In this document: positions 53,896 through 63,238 of the stretch, one piece after another
Layout of the letters: each line of letters opens with the position of its first letter
Position numbering within the stretch: the stretch's first letter is position 1
Assembly (NCBI RefSeq): GCF_014896945.1
Contig: NZ_CP054719.1
Location: forward strand, 729,153 to 793,152
From: Candidatus Bodocaedibacter vickermanii
GTDB lineage: Bacteria; Pseudomonadota; Alphaproteobacteria; UBA6184
Length of the DNA stretch: 64,000 nt
Reading direction: 5' to 3'
Notes under the pieces: generated by a model
What the model was told of the DNA's origin: nothing
The model's database searches: none
The model's input: only the letters and a program-made list of their open reading frames with translations
Position numbers and translations under genes: made by a program

Positions 53896-54537
53896 TTACT
53901 TTGACGTATCGGCAACAATAGTAGGATTATAAATCCACACATGAGCTGCCGGTGTATTGTTTGGCGACAATTTATAGTACGTTGGAGAAATTCCCAACAT
54001 TTCAGATTCGGCAAGGGGTAATGGAGGTTCTTTAAAATAAGTAAATTGTATAAGTTTAAAGTTTACCGAACAGACTTTTTTCAAAGAGCTTAATATCTTA
54101 GTAGCGACGTCAGCCGGCAGGCTGCGGAAAGGTAAACCTGATACAACAACATTTATTTTTCCGTGAAGATGTTCAGGAATATGTTTGTCTAATTCGCAGG
54201 CATCAACACATAAAACAGTTTGATCTGGAAAACGTTTCACTAAATGTTGATAAAACGTTGTATTATTTTCAACGATAAACAATTTATCCTTTGGGATTTT
54301 AGCCACTAGTTTTTCCGTGAACGGTCCAGTTCCCGCCCCAAGTTCAATCACAATTGAATTTGCAGGATCGATATTTTCAACCATAATTTCTGCTAACTCT
54401 TCACTGCTTGGCGCAATGGCACCAATAGCAGATGGGTTGCTCATAAATTCACCCACGAAGGTTGACTGTTCAGCGGAACATCCAGAAATGATGATTGCAA
54501 TAGATAGTAATAACAAATTAATGATGTTGGTTTTCAA
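53896..54537 (-). CDS. SAM-methyltransferase-like protein with a lipoprotein signal
   Basis: 213 residues from TTG 54535-54537, the only in-frame start, with GAGAG upstream. The body is a class I methyltransferase of the phospholipid N-methyltransferase type: FMSNPSAIGAIAPSSEELAEIM, IVIELGAGTGPFTEKL (SAM site), LFIVENN and VVVSGLPFRSLP. The N-terminus is a lipoprotein signal (LLLLSIAIIISGCSAEQ with a lipobox cysteine at 20). A SAM-dependent enzyme outside the cytoplasm would lack its cofactor, so either the signal is an inner-membrane anchor or the start is misread. It is monocistronic. Confidence 0.7.
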   Translation of the reverse strand: MKTNIINLLLLSIAIIISGCSAEQSTFVGEFMSNPSAIGAIAPSSEELAEIMVENIDPANSIVIELGAGTGPFTEKLVAKIPKDKLFIVENNTTFYQHLVKRFPDQTVLCVDACELDKHIPEHLHGKINVVVSGLPFRSLPADVATKILSSLKKVCSVNFKLIQFTYFKEPPLPLAESEMLGISPTYYKLSPNNTPAAHVWIYNPTIVADTSK

Positions 54538-54673
54538 CTTTAAGATCTCTCAAATGCTTTTGTTTATATAGAGAGAAAAATTAACTTTTTCAAGTGAAAC
54601 TTGAAAAAACTTGCACACACTAAAGTTTAAGCTATTATAATGGTGCTAATATTAGAATTAAATAGGAATTAAA

Positions 54674-55876
54674 ATGAATATACTGCGAAAATTTAGCTCT
54701 AGCTTACCGCTGCAGCTAATTACAATGATTTTAGTTATTTTCTTGGCAGGTGATCATATCCCTGTTGGAATTAAAGAATTTTTTTATACCATCAGCGTTC
54801 TGATTAAAGACTTATTAGTTTTAGCGCTGCCTTATATTATTTTTGCGTATCTATTTTCAACCCTGGTTGCGTTGCAAAATGGTGCGATTCTATTTGTGAT
54901 TAGCTTAGTATCCTGCGTGGTTTTCATGAATTTCATGGGATTAAACATAGCCTATTTTGCCAGCAGTTTATTAACCGAGATGTCGGGTCTTGCCCCAGTT
55001 GAATCTGACCCATCCCGCGTATTGATGGCTATGTGGAAGCTTCCAGTTCCAGAATTTGTAAAAGCAATTCTAAAGAATGAGCATGGTTTGATTTTAGGTG
55101 TGTTAAGCGGCATTGGATTGGGTTATTTAAACGTTAATGGATTAAAGGAGATTTCTGATCGATTAAAGTCAGGCGCTGCCTTTATTTTAAATAAAATGTT
55201 TATTCCTGTGGTTCCGTTCTTTATTTTAGGCTTTATCTTAAAGATGGAACACGAAGGAACGTTAACGTATGTATTAAAACAATATGGTCCGGTATACTTA
55301 TTGATTGCCGCTGTGCAGCTTATATATCTGCTTTCATTGTTTGCCATTGGAGCAAAGCTAAACCCAAAAACATGGTTAACGTATTTACGTAATATGTTGC
55401 CTCCAGTAATTACCGGTGTCAGCACAATGTCTAGCGCAGCGGCATTGCCATTTTCATTAACGGCAGCAGAACAGAATACGCAAAACCCGCTGATTGCCCG
55501 CTCTGTTATCCCTGCAACAGTTAACATGAACTTGATGGGGGACTCTATTGGAGCGCCATTAATGATTATTGCAACAATGGTTACCTTTGGATTAGGCACA
55601 CCCTCTTATGGATTATTCCTGGTGTTTGCTTTGTGGTATGTAATGTATATGTTTACCGTTGCAGCGGTGCCAGGCGCCACCATTTTAGTTATGACTCCCC
55701 TTATTGAAAAAGTACTGGGATTCAATCCAGAGATGGTTGGGCTGGCAACAGCACTTTATATTTTATATGATGCGATTGGAACAACAATGAACGTCCTTGG
55801 AAATGGAGCGTTTGTCGTTTTGTTTAATCGGATATTTGGAAAGATGTTTTCTGGAAAAACGGTTGAAGCAAAATAA
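54674..55876 (+). CDS. dicarboxylate/amino acid:cation symporter (SDF family)
   Basis: 400 residues with about eight spans and two re-entrant loops. The serine-rich hairpin STMSSAAALPFSLTAAEQ and the two substrate/ion motifs are seen, but diverged: NMNLMGDSIGA where close relatives have NMDGT, and YDAIGTTMNVLGNGA where they have D...N.TGD. It probably imports C4-dicarboxylates or glutamate/aspartate with Na+ or H+; the altered motifs suggest another substrate. Followed by a clear terminator. Confidence 0.87.
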   Translation: MNILRKFSSSLPLQLITMILVIFLAGDHIPVGIKEFFYTISVLIKDLLVLALPYIIFAYLFSTLVALQNGAILFVISLVSCVVFMNFMGLNIAYFASSLLTEMSGLAPVESDPSRVLMAMWKLPVPEFVKAILKNEHGLILGVLSGIGLGYLNVNGLKEISDRLKSGAAFILNKMFIPVVPFFILGFILKMEHEGTLTYVLKQYGPVYLLIAAVQLIYLLSLFAIGAKLNPKTWLTYLRNMLPPVITGVSTMSSAAALPFSLTAAEQNTQNPLIARSVIPATVNMNLMGDSIGAPLMIIATMVTFGLGTPSYGLFLVFALWYVMYMFTVAAVPGATILVMTPLIEKVLGFNPEMVGLATALYILYDAIGTTMNVLGNGAFVVLFNRIFGKMFSGKTVEAK

Positions 55877-55893
55877 GACCGAGACTTCTTAAT

Positions 55894-55921
55894 AAAAAAA
55901 CCGCCGATTGGCGGTTTTTTT
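55894..55921 (+). terminator. terminator of the SDF symporter gene
   Basis: CCGCC GATT GGCGG with seven A before and seven T after; usable in both directions. Confidence 0.93.
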
Positions 55922-55978
55922 ATGGTTAGCCCCGTGGGGTTATTCTAATGCAAACATACACTTTTGGAAAATTTATCC

Positions 55979-56196
55979 TGTCAATCTTTTGTTAACATTT
56001 GTGAGGTATTGTAAGTTTAGAGCGCTCATACATTGTTATTTTTGCCCACCGTTTCGAGAAGAAAAGACGGATTGCTTCGTCTATTTAGTCTCGATTTAGG
56101 GAGTGGGTTTTGTACCCCCACCCGAAGGTCACTGAGGGTGTCTAGGGCGGGGGGGTGGTAAAAAAATCGCGTTAACCAACCGTTAACATTTATTAA
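55979..56196. repeat. element A, copy 3
   Basis: 218 bases matching copies at 30383 and 45743. It has TATTGT in the promoter-like segment, an intact CGAGA/TCTCG hairpin, a GC-rich pairing region, and TTAA half-sites at 56172, 56183 and 56193. Single-base indels relative to the other copies shift every reading frame, which argues against coding. It lies between the symporter terminator and the outer-membrane gene end, without palindromic repeats on its right side. Confidence 0.8.
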
Positions 56197-56239
56197 CAAA
56201 GGGTATCGAACGAGCTCTTACCAATCTTTTAGATCAGAA

Positions 56240-57013
56240 TTAGAAGCTTGCGCCAACGACAACACCAACATCTAACCCCATTGGGTTTTTGTAAGCAATG
56301 TCAGTAACTGCATCAGTTTTTGCTTTTGTTTCAGCAGAAAAATTATCTTTTTGATCTTTTACATCCGCTAAACTGTAACGGAAGCCAACGCCACCACCCA
56401 CAAACATTGTCTGAGTAACTGCATATTCAACATTTAAACCGATAACAAACGATAAACGATCTTTCCAATCTGGACCTTTATCTGTTGCGTACGTAACTTT
56501 GTGAGTTTCGTCTTTTGCGTTATCTCCTGCCCCCTTATAGGAAACAGTTAATTCAGGATTAGTCATCCCCAATTCCATACCAGGATTGAAGTATACGTGG
56601 AAACGACTGAAAATTACGCCAAGGCGTACGCGAGCATCAGCTGCAAAACCGCTTGTAATAAAGTCTAAACCTAAGTTCTTTTTAGCTGTACCTTCTGCAG
56701 GTTCAGTAGTATCACGAGCTTCTTTAAGTGTGTGATGCTTATATCCACCACCTACAGAAAGACCCATCGCGAAGTTATTCGCAAAGCGGAATGAGTATCC
56801 AAGTTCTGCTCCACCATATCCACCATTAAAACCAAATCCACCATAGTCTTTAGTATCTTTGTCTAAAGCAGTTTTAGTTAAATCTGAAAGCGCACCTTTG
56901 TTGAAGAATAGAACGGATCCTTTAGCGCCCGCAAACATACCAGAAAATGATTCTGCTGCAAGTGGCGATAACAACACGGCCGTCAAAGCTGTTGATAATA
57001 ATATTTTTTTCAT
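56240..57013 (-). CDS. outer-membrane beta-barrel protein
   Basis: 257 residues from ATG 57011-57013, which has GAGGG 6 bases upstream; an upstream in-frame start lacks the signal peptide MKKILLSTALTAVLLSPLAA. The mature part has alternating amphipathic strands (AELGYSFRFANNFAMGLSVGGGYK, FHVYFNPGMELGMTNPELTVSYKG, LSFVIGLNVEYAVTQTMFVGGGVGFRYSL) and ends in Phe (VGVVVGASF). Probably 8-10 strands. It resembles the two barrels at 16.4 and 17.2 kb in style but not closely in sequence. No specific family recognised. Confidence 0.78.
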   Translation of the reverse strand: MKKILLSTALTAVLLSPLAAESFSGMFAGAKGSVLFFNKGALSDLTKTALDKDTKDYGGFGFNGGYGGAELGYSFRFANNFAMGLSVGGGYKHHTLKEARDTTEPAEGTAKKNLGLDFITSGFAADARVRLGVIFSRFHVYFNPGMELGMTNPELTVSYKGAGDNAKDETHKVTYATDKGPDWKDRLSFVIGLNVEYAVTQTMFVGGGVGFRYSLADVKDQKDNFSAETKAKTDAVTDIAYKNPMGLDVGVVVGASF

Positions 57014-57373
57014 AATACCCTCTTTAATTAATTCAAGGCGAATTTTATAGTAAGAGTTAAATAAAAACAAAAACTTTAATCAAGCAATTGAGTTTTCTGT
57101 GATGTGTTGCCAAAGAACCACAGTCGTTCTGATTGATCTTTCTCTAAGACCGATGTGTTCTATTAAATTACAGCGTGACGCTGTACCCTTGAGGTAGATC
57201 CGCTGGGGTCGAACACGGAGTCCATGCAGTCAATATCAGAATTATCCAAAATTTCGCAAGTTCATTTTATCCGTGATTGGCTATATAATGAGCTGATACT
57301 GTTGTGATGAAGCTCTTTCATTTTATTGCCTTGCATGCTATCCTGCAAAAAATTATTTTCTTAAGGACAGCAA
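57014..57373. other. intergenic region with one palindromic repeat
   Basis: Contains an ACAGCGTGACGCTGT hairpin and a worn GGTAGATCCGCTGGGGTCGA / ACACGGAG linker at about 57169-57220. The rest carries the divergent promoters of the outer-membrane gene and efp; I see no clear consensus pair. No gene. Confidence 0.6.
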
Positions 57374-57940
57374 ATGAAAATTGGCGGTAATGAAATTCGC
57401 GTCGGATATGTAATTGAACACAAAGGTCGCAAGTGGTTTGTCACCAAAACAGACCATGTAAAACCCGGAAAAGGTGGTGCATTCGTTCAAGTGGAAATCA
57501 AAGACATTCAATCTGGCACGAAATCCAACGAACGTTTTCGTTCTAGCGAAACCGTTGAACGGGTTTATATGGAAGATCGTGATTATCAATATCTATTTAA
57601 CGACGGTCAAGAATACACATTTATGGATCAAGAGTCATTTGACCAAGTTGCATTAAGCCCAGCCTTGCTAGGCGATGCAGCACCTTTCTTAGCAGAAAGC
57701 ATGATCGTGCGGGTATCTATGTGCGATGGCGAGCCTATTGCAGTAACATTACCCGAAACGGTTATTATGGAAGTTGTTGAAGCTGAACCCACTGTAAAAG
57801 GACAAACGGCTAGCGCATCATTCAAGCCAGGAAAACTAGCCAACGGATTACGCGTTATGGTTCCGCAATATATTGAAGCAGGTACCAGAATTGTTGTAAG
57901 AACAGCAGATTGTACGTATGTTGAAAGGGCGAAAGACTAA
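57374..57940 (+). CDS. efp: elongation factor P
   Basis: 188 residues, normal length. Three beta-barrel domains; the modification loop VKPGKGGAF carries Lys33, the residue lysylated by EpmA where that pathway exists. EF-P relieves stalling at proline runs. A good AAGGA site precedes the start. It overlaps suhB by 1 base, a pairing common in Alphaproteobacteria. Confidence 0.97.
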   Translation: MKIGGNEIRVGYVIEHKGRKWFVTKTDHVKPGKGGAFVQVEIKDIQSGTKSNERFRSSETVERVYMEDRDYQYLFNDGQEYTFMDQESFDQVALSPALLGDAAPFLAESMIVRVSMCDGEPIAVTLPETVIMEVVEAEPTVKGQTASASFKPGKLANGLRVMVPQYIEAGTRIVVRTADCTYVERAKD

Positions 57941-58737
57941 TGGCTTCTCAACGCACCCCCTTAAAATCTCCACTGATAAACGTAATGAGTGCAGCCATTC
58001 AAAAAGCTGCCAGAGGATTATTGCGTGACTTTGGAGAAATTGAACGATTGCAAGTATCCGAAAAAAGTTTGGGAAACTTTGTAAGTTCAGCAGATATTAG
58101 AATCGAACAAATTCTGCATGAAGAACTGCACAAAGCACGCCCCACATTTGGAATGATCACTGAAGAAAGCGGAGAAGTCTTGCTTTCCACAGAATCAGAG
58201 TGTCGCTGGATTATTGACCCATTGGACGGCACAAAAAACTTTATTCATGGAATTCCTCATTTCGCGATTTCTGTTGCCGCTGAACAAAATGACGAGATTA
58301 TCGCCGGCATCACGTATGATCCCATCAAAGATGAAATGTTTGCAGCTGAAAAAGGATGCGGTGCATTTATGAATGATAAACGTTTGCGCGTTTCCAATCG
58401 TAAAGCTATGCGTGAATCATTGATTGCAACAGGTCCATCTTTAGTTCACAAAGAAGCCTATGCAACCCTATTAAAAAAAATACATTCGACCATTTTTGGA
58501 TTCCGTCGCATGGGTGCGTCTTCACTGGATTTAGCCTATGTTGCAGCCGGTCGATTGGACGCATTTTTAGAAATGGATCCTTTGGTTTGGGACACCGCTG
58601 TTGGGTCATTATTAGTCCGTGAAGCAGGTGGTATCATCACAACTGTTGATGGTAAAAATCGGACGGATACTAAAGGATCGATTCTGGCATCAAACGGAAA
58701 AGTTCATTCTGATTTGGTTCAAACGTTTAAAGATTAA
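57940..58737 (+). CDS. suhB: inositol-1-monophosphatase family protein
   Basis: 265 residues. The metal-binding motifs are intact: MITEESGE, WIIDPLDGTKNFIHGIPHFAIS and WDTAVGSLLVREAGG. In E. coli SuhB also acts in rRNA antitermination with NusB-type factors. It follows efp with a 1-base overlap and its 3' end overlaps the convergent acetyltransferase by 4 bases. Confidence 0.95.
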   Translation: MASQRTPLKSPLINVMSAAIQKAARGLLRDFGEIERLQVSEKSLGNFVSSADIRIEQILHEELHKARPTFGMITEESGEVLLSTESECRWIIDPLDGTKNFIHGIPHFAISVAAEQNDEIIAGITYDPIKDEMFAAEKGCGAFMNDKRLRVSNRKAMRESLIATGPSLVHKEAYATLLKKIHSTIFGFRRMGASSLDLAYVAAGRLDAFLEMDPLVWDTAVGSLLVREAGGIITTVDGKNRTDTKGSILASNGKVHSDLVQTFKD

Positions 58738-59246
58738 GCCTGCAACTGAAAAACAATTCGCAGAGGTTGATCAGAATCATAGTCAACATGTTGAAGTGAT
58801 TCTGCGTAAGCTCCGCAAGAATACTCCGAAATCACACGTCGCCAGAAATTGGCGGCGTTTTTGTTTTCAGGAATAACCGATACTTCCCATTGCCCCGAAT
58901 GCATATTCCAGACGTGCGTTGCGATCTGCATTCCAATGCCTTTGTTTTGAAATTTTGCAAGAACAAAGAATTCCCCCATATTCCAAGTGGTTTCTGCAAA
59001 AAGTCCCGATTGATTTATAAGAACAAATCCGGCAATTTCCTGATCAACTCGTATCAAAAATGCTCGTTTATCAGCATCTTGAAAATAGTCTTTGAAATCA
59101 AAGCTTTCATACAATCCATCCGGAGGTAGCGCCCAATCGGATGAAATAAATCCACACTCCCTGGATAAATCATAGACGTAAAAACGCGCCATGTTTTGTA
59201 TCATAGGGTAATCTGAAATGCTCGCAGAGATAATATTTATATTCAA
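58734..59246 (-). CDS. GNAT family N-acetyltransferase
   Basis: 170 residues from TTG 59244-59246, with GAGG 5 bases upstream; no ATG gives a full fold. The acetyl-CoA loop is in LAKFQNKGIGMQIATHVWNMHSG, with the preceding strand MGEFFVLAKF and the following VSVIPENKNAANFWRRVI typical of GNAT domains. Substrate unknown. Convergent with suhB. Confidence 0.85.
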   Translation of the reverse strand: MNINIISASISDYPMIQNMARFYVYDLSRECGFISSDWALPPDGLYESFDFKDYFQDADKRAFLIRVDQEIAGFVLINQSGLFAETTWNMGEFFVLAKFQNKGIGMQIATHVWNMHSGQWEVSVIPENKNAANFWRRVISEYSCGAYAESLQHVDYDSDQPLRIVFQLQA

Positions 59247-59675
59247 CGTAACCTCAGAAAAAAATGGTGTTCATTCACGAATGATTAACTATCATCGTGT
59301 ATCTTAAGCTTAGGCGGTAAGATACACCGGCGGCTAGGCTGGTGCGTAATAACCAACAGCGAAACTATTACAGAGTACTATGTGATAGTATAGTTGAGAT
59401 GGATTGAGGTTGGAATCTTAATTTATTAATACATCGAAAAAACTTAGTTTTTTTAGATTACCTTGGTTATTATGTTGTGGCGGCGGCGGGGTGGGCTCGT
59501 TGGGATTTCACACTTTTGCAGGTGGGCCCCAATATTGGGGCAAAAACTACTCCCTCTCTTGAAATTTCACAATCAAATTTTCTAAGATATCTTTAACGGA
59601 CACAACAGTCTGTTAAGATAGACCCCGCATAAAATGGTCTAAGTCTTTATATTAAAACCACTTTCGTGCAATTAT
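59247..59675. other. intergenic region with inverted repeats
   Basis: Contains a perfect 10-bp inverted repeat (GTGTATCTTA / TAAGATACAC, about 59297-59327), a TACTATGTGATAGTA repeat (about 59377-59391) and GCAGGTGGGCCCCA (about 59518), shared with 41.3 kb. No credible coding frame. Confidence 0.5.
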
Positions 59676-59967
59676 AAGAAAAAAAGCTGGATTTTACATC
59701 CAGCTTAGAGTATAAGTTTGATCGTTATTGTTGTTGTTTTTCATTACGATCGATAAAATATCTCCTTATTGTTTTTATAGTTTGGAGATACTCCCACCTG
59801 CGGGGCCTACCCTTAAAGAAGACACCCATGAAACACCAAAGCCCCGCAACGGAAGATTGAAAAAACTGGAAACAGAATGACCCGACATATGTCGGGGAAG
59901 ATAATCGTCAAAGTCGGCTAAAATACACTCTTGCATAACTTGAAAACACCCTCAAACCACTGTAACT
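59676..59967 (-). ncRNA. candidate structured ncRNA upstream of dps
   Basis: About 290 nt bounded by a promoter and a terminator on the minus strand. Inside are the palindrome CCCGACATATGTCGGG (59881-59896), an 8-bp stem TGCGGGGC / GCCCCGCA (about 59798-59848), TATCTCC / GGAGATA (about 59758-59790), and the terminal hairpin AAGCTGGAT GTAAA ATCCAGCTT with TTTTTT (about 59679-59707). A 54-codon frame from ATG (59921-59923) ends inside it but lacks a ribosome binding site. No known family recognised. Confidence 0.55.
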
Positions 59968-59973
59968 AAAAAT

Positions 59974-60002
59974 AGTGTAAGATAAAAAATTTTTTACGTC
60001 AA
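59974..60002 (-). promoter_or_regulatory. promoter of the ncRNA candidate
   Basis: On the minus strand, TTGACG (59997-60002) and TACACT (59974-59979) are separated by exactly 17 bases, close to sigma-70 consensus. Confidence 0.7.
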
Positions 60003-60075
60003 TCAGTAAAAATATAAACTTTTTATAAGTAATTTTGTTGTATTGCTAAATCTAGCAAAAGCGAAAGAACACACT

Positions 60076-60504
60076 ATGAAAATTGAACTTATTTTATTGA
60101 ATATCTTGACTCATCAATACCGATTGTTTCTTAAAACACAGTCGTATCATTGGAATGTCGAAGGGGTGAATTTTATTTCATTACACGAAAAATTTGAAGA
60201 ACATTACAAAGAATTGCTGGAATTGATTGATACAACGGCAGAACATATTCGCGCCTTGGGATTTAAAGTACCCAACGTGTTGAATTTATTTCTTACGGAT
60301 TCCAAAATGAATGAGAGCAACGAGACCTTTACTGCCTTAGAAATGTTGCACGACCTAATTCAATCTCATCAAATCATGGAAAACATATTGATGGATGCAA
60401 ACAAAGTTGTAGAAGAACTTGGGGATCCTGTCATCAGTGATTTCTTTGTTGATTGTTTAACCTTTCACCGAAAAGCACGCTGGATTTTACGAAGCAGTTG
60501 TTAA
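60076..60504 (+). CDS. dps: Dps/ferritin-like DNA-protection protein
   Basis: 142 residues from ATG 60076; a TTG 11 codons earlier is less likely. The Dps ferroxidase signature HWNVEGVNFISLHEKFEEHYKELLELIDTTAEHIRALG is intact, and the fold continues to FHRKARWILRSSC. It oxidises and stores iron and protects DNA under oxidative stress. The promoter region shares the upstream gap with the divergent ncRNA candidate. Confidence 0.93.
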   Translation: MKIELILLNILTHQYRLFLKTQSYHWNVEGVNFISLHEKFEEHYKELLELIDTTAEHIRALGFKVPNVLNLFLTDSKMNESNETFTALEMLHDLIQSHQIMENILMDANKVVEELGDPVISDFFVDCLTFHRKARWILRSSC

Positions 60505-60570
60505 TTTTAGGCGCAGGTTCGCCCCTGCTTGCCCCAACAAAGGGGCATTGTGGGGCGAAGCGCGCTACAG

Positions 60571-63135
60571 CTACACCCTTACAACAATATCCCCGTCTTT
60601 AACATCAGCAGTTAATGTTGTGCCATCTTTGCACTTTCCTTCTAAAATCATCATAGAAATTGGATCTTGTAAGTGCTTTTGAATCACGCGTTTTAAAGGA
60701 CGGGCTCCATATACCGGATCGTATCCAGCATTTGCAAGCCATGTAATAGCCTCTGAAGATAATTGCAAGCTCATGTTTTGTTGCTTTAATCTATCTTTAA
60801 GGTGGTGTAATTGAATATCAACAATGCCTTCCATCACGTTGCGCTCTAACCGTCCGAACAATAAAATTTCATCCAATCGATTTAAGAATTCTGGACGAAA
60901 ATGAGATCGTACAATCGCCATTACCTGTGACCTGGCGGATTCAACAGTCTCGTCCTCTGGTAACGTAGACAGCACTTCACTGCCTAAATTCGATGTTAAG
61001 ATTAAAATTGTATTTTTGAAATCAACAGTACGACCATGACTATCGGTGAGTATTCCATCGTCTAACACTTGTAGCAAAACATTGAAAACATCTGGGTGTG
61101 CTTTTTCTACTTCATCAAACAAAATAATTTGGTACGGACGTCGTCGAACAGCCTCCGTTAGCTTGCCGCCTTCTTCATATCCAACATATCCTGGTGGTGA
61201 TCCGATCAAGCGAGAGATTGAATGCTTTTCCATATATTCTGACATGTCGATACGCGTCATTGCATGCTCATCATCAAACAAAAATTGCGCCAATGATTTT
61301 GCAAGCTCTGTCTTTCCAACACCTGTTGGTCCCAAGAACAAAAAGGATGCTAAGGGGCGATTTGGATCTTGAAGCCCCGCACGCGAACGACGAATAGCAT
61401 TAGCCACCGCAGAAATTGCAGCCTCCTGCCCCACAACACGATGCCGCAAATGGTCTTCGGCTTTTAATAATTTGTCCTGTTGAGACGACAGCATTTTTTC
61501 TAAAGGAATGCCCGTCCACTTTGAAACAATTGATGCAATATCTTCATCCGTGACTTCTTGCTTTGCAGACCGAGATGCGTTGTCGATCGAGTCCAACTGT
61601 TTTTCAAGTTCTGGAATCTCGGCATACATCAATTGGCTTGCTCGTTCTAAATCACCCTTGCGACGCGCCACATCCAACTCATTTCGGGCTTTATCTAAAC
61701 GCTCTTTGATCGCTGTTGATTGGTGCCTTATCTTAGATGCATCTGCCCACTCTGCATTCATAACGCTTGACTGAGTACTAAGTTCAACTAATGTTTCTTG
61801 AAGCTTTTTTAATCGATCTTGGCTTGCCGGATCTTTTTCTTTCTTTAATGCTTCTTGCTCAATTTTCAACTGAATAATGCGACGATCTAATTCATCCAGA
61901 TCTTCTGGTTTTGAATCGACAGCCATTCGCAATCGACTGGATGCCTCATCAATTAAGTCGATGGCCTTGTCGGGAAGAAAACGATCCGTAATGTATCGAT
62001 TAGACAACGTTGCTGCTGCAACAATTGCACTGTCAGTAATTCGAACCCCATGATGCAGTTCATATTTTTCTTTTAATCCACGTAAAATAGAAATGGTATC
62101 TTCAACAGTGGGTTCGCTGACATATACCGGTTGGAATCTGCGCGCCAGCGCGGCATCTTTTTCAATATGTTGACGGTATTCTTCAAGTGTTGTTGCCCCC
62201 ACACAATGTAATTCGCCGCGCGCCAACGCAGGCTTTAACATATTGGATGCATCCATCGCACCATCGGCTTTTCCAGCCCCGACAAGCGTATGAAGTTCAT
62301 CAATAAACAAAACAATGCTGCTGTCAGCATGGGTGATTTCTTTCACCACACTTTTAAGACGTTCTTCAAAGTCGCCGCGGAATTTTGCACCCGCAAGCAA
62401 AGCCCCCAAATCCAAAGACATTAGTTCCATTTCTTTTAAGGATTCAGGAATATCACCCTTAACAATACGTTGCGCCAACCCTTCTAAGATTGCTGTTTTA
62501 CCGACACCCGGTTCACCAATTAATACAGGGTTGTTTTTTGTGCGCCTGGACAATACTTGAATCGTACGACGAATTTCTTCGTCACGCCCAATGACCGGAT
62601 CCAGCTTTCCTTGGCGCGCTTGTTCGGTCAGATTGATACAATATTTTTTTAATGCCTCATAGGTTTCTTCGGCATTGGGGGAATCGGCACTGCGACCTTT
62701 TCGCATCATTTGAATAGCCTCCTGTAAATTAGTTTCTGAAATATTGAAACGTTTTGCTAGCTCAATCACAGTTGATTGCGGACATGTCAGCAACCCAAGC
62801 AATAAAAGCTCTTGCGATATGTATTCATCACCAGACTGTTCGGCTTTGGTTTCTACGTACGATAGAACCGCAGAGAATTCCCGACTGAGATAAAGTTGTG
62901 ACTCACCCCCTCTAACTTTAGGAAGTTTGTTCAACAGGGATTGAAGTTCTGCTTTCAATCGAATGACATCTGCGTCTATCGTTTTTAGTAGCCTGATAGA
63001 CATTCCGTCATGATCATCCAACAAGACTTTTAACAAATGTTCAGGCAATAATTGCTGGTGCGATTCATTGGTCGCAAATGTGTGTGCGGCTTGTAAAAAA
63101 CCTTGTGATCGCTGAGTATATTTTTCGATTTTCAT
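60571..63135 (-). CDS. clpB: ATP-dependent disaggregase ClpB
   Basis: 854 residues from ATG 63133-63135, with GGAGG just upstream; the family start [18 protein letters not shown] rules out a longer frame. The N domain is followed by AAA1 ([21 protein letters not shown]), the coiled-coil middle domain (about 405-530) and AAA2 ([19 protein letters not shown]). It resolves aggregates with DnaK. The start codon and Shine-Dalgarno lie within CATGGAG C CTCCATG, a small inverted repeat that could reduce translation at low temperature. Confidence 0.98.
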   Translation of the reverse strand: MKIEKYTQRSQGFLQAAHTFATNESHQQLLPEHLLKVLLDDHDGMSIRLLKTIDADVIRLKAELQSLLNKLPKVRGGESQLYLSREFSAVLSYVETKAEQSGDEYISQELLLLGLLTCPQSTVIELAKRFNISETNLQEAIQMMRKGRSADSPNAEETYEALKKYCINLTEQARQGKLDPVIGRDEEIRRTIQVLSRRTKNNPVLIGEPGVGKTAILEGLAQRIVKGDIPESLKEMELMSLDLGALLAGAKFRGDFEERLKSVVKEITHADSSIVLFIDELHTLVGAGKADGAMDASNMLKPALARGELHCVGATTLEEYRQHIEKDAALARRFQPVYVSEPTVEDTISILRGLKEKYELHHGVRITDSAIVAAATLSNRYITDRFLPDKAIDLIDEASSRLRMAVDSKPEDLDELDRRIIQLKIEQEALKKEKDPASQDRLKKLQETLVELSTQSSVMNAEWADASKIRHQSTAIKERLDKARNELDVARRKGDLERASQLMYAEIPELEKQLDSIDNASRSAKQEVTDEDIASIVSKWTGIPLEKMLSSQQDKLLKAEDHLRHRVVGQEAAISAVANAIRRSRAGLQDPNRPLASFLFLGPTGVGKTELAKSLAQFLFDDEHAMTRIDMSEYMEKHSISRLIGSPPGYVGYEEGGKLTEAVRRRPYQIILFDEVEKAHPDVFNVLLQVLDDGILTDSHGRTVDFKNTILILTSNLGSEVLSTLPEDETVESARSQVMAIVRSHFRPEFLNRLDEILLFGRLERNVMEGIVDIQLHHLKDRLKQQNMSLQLSSEAITWLANAGYDPVYGARPLKRVIQKHLQDPISMMILEGKCKDGTTLTADVKDGDIVVRV

Positions 63136-63162
63136 GGAGCCTCCATGAGTAAATTTGACTAT

Positions 63163-63195
63163 CGATATGTTACTAAAAAACAACATCCGATTCAA
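63163..63195. repeat. short duplicated sequence upstream of clpB
   Basis: GTTACTAAAAAACAACATCC followed by GATTCAATAG. A near copy is at about 63590-63620. The other copy forms a terminator; this one has the T-run but only weak pairing. Confidence 0.6.
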
Positions 63196-63238
63196 TAGTG
63201 ATCATCTTTGTTCAAAAATAACGTTGCAAGCTCTTTGT

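Noticed and set aside
55123-55599. 158-codon minus-strand frame opposite the SDF symporter
   Set aside because: Antisense shadow of a conserved membrane protein gene.
59759-59923. 54-codon small protein (MQECILADFDDYL...) inside the ncRNA candidate
   Set aside because: No ribosome binding site, and the frame crosses two strong perfect stems, which fits RNA structure better; kept only as a note in that feature.
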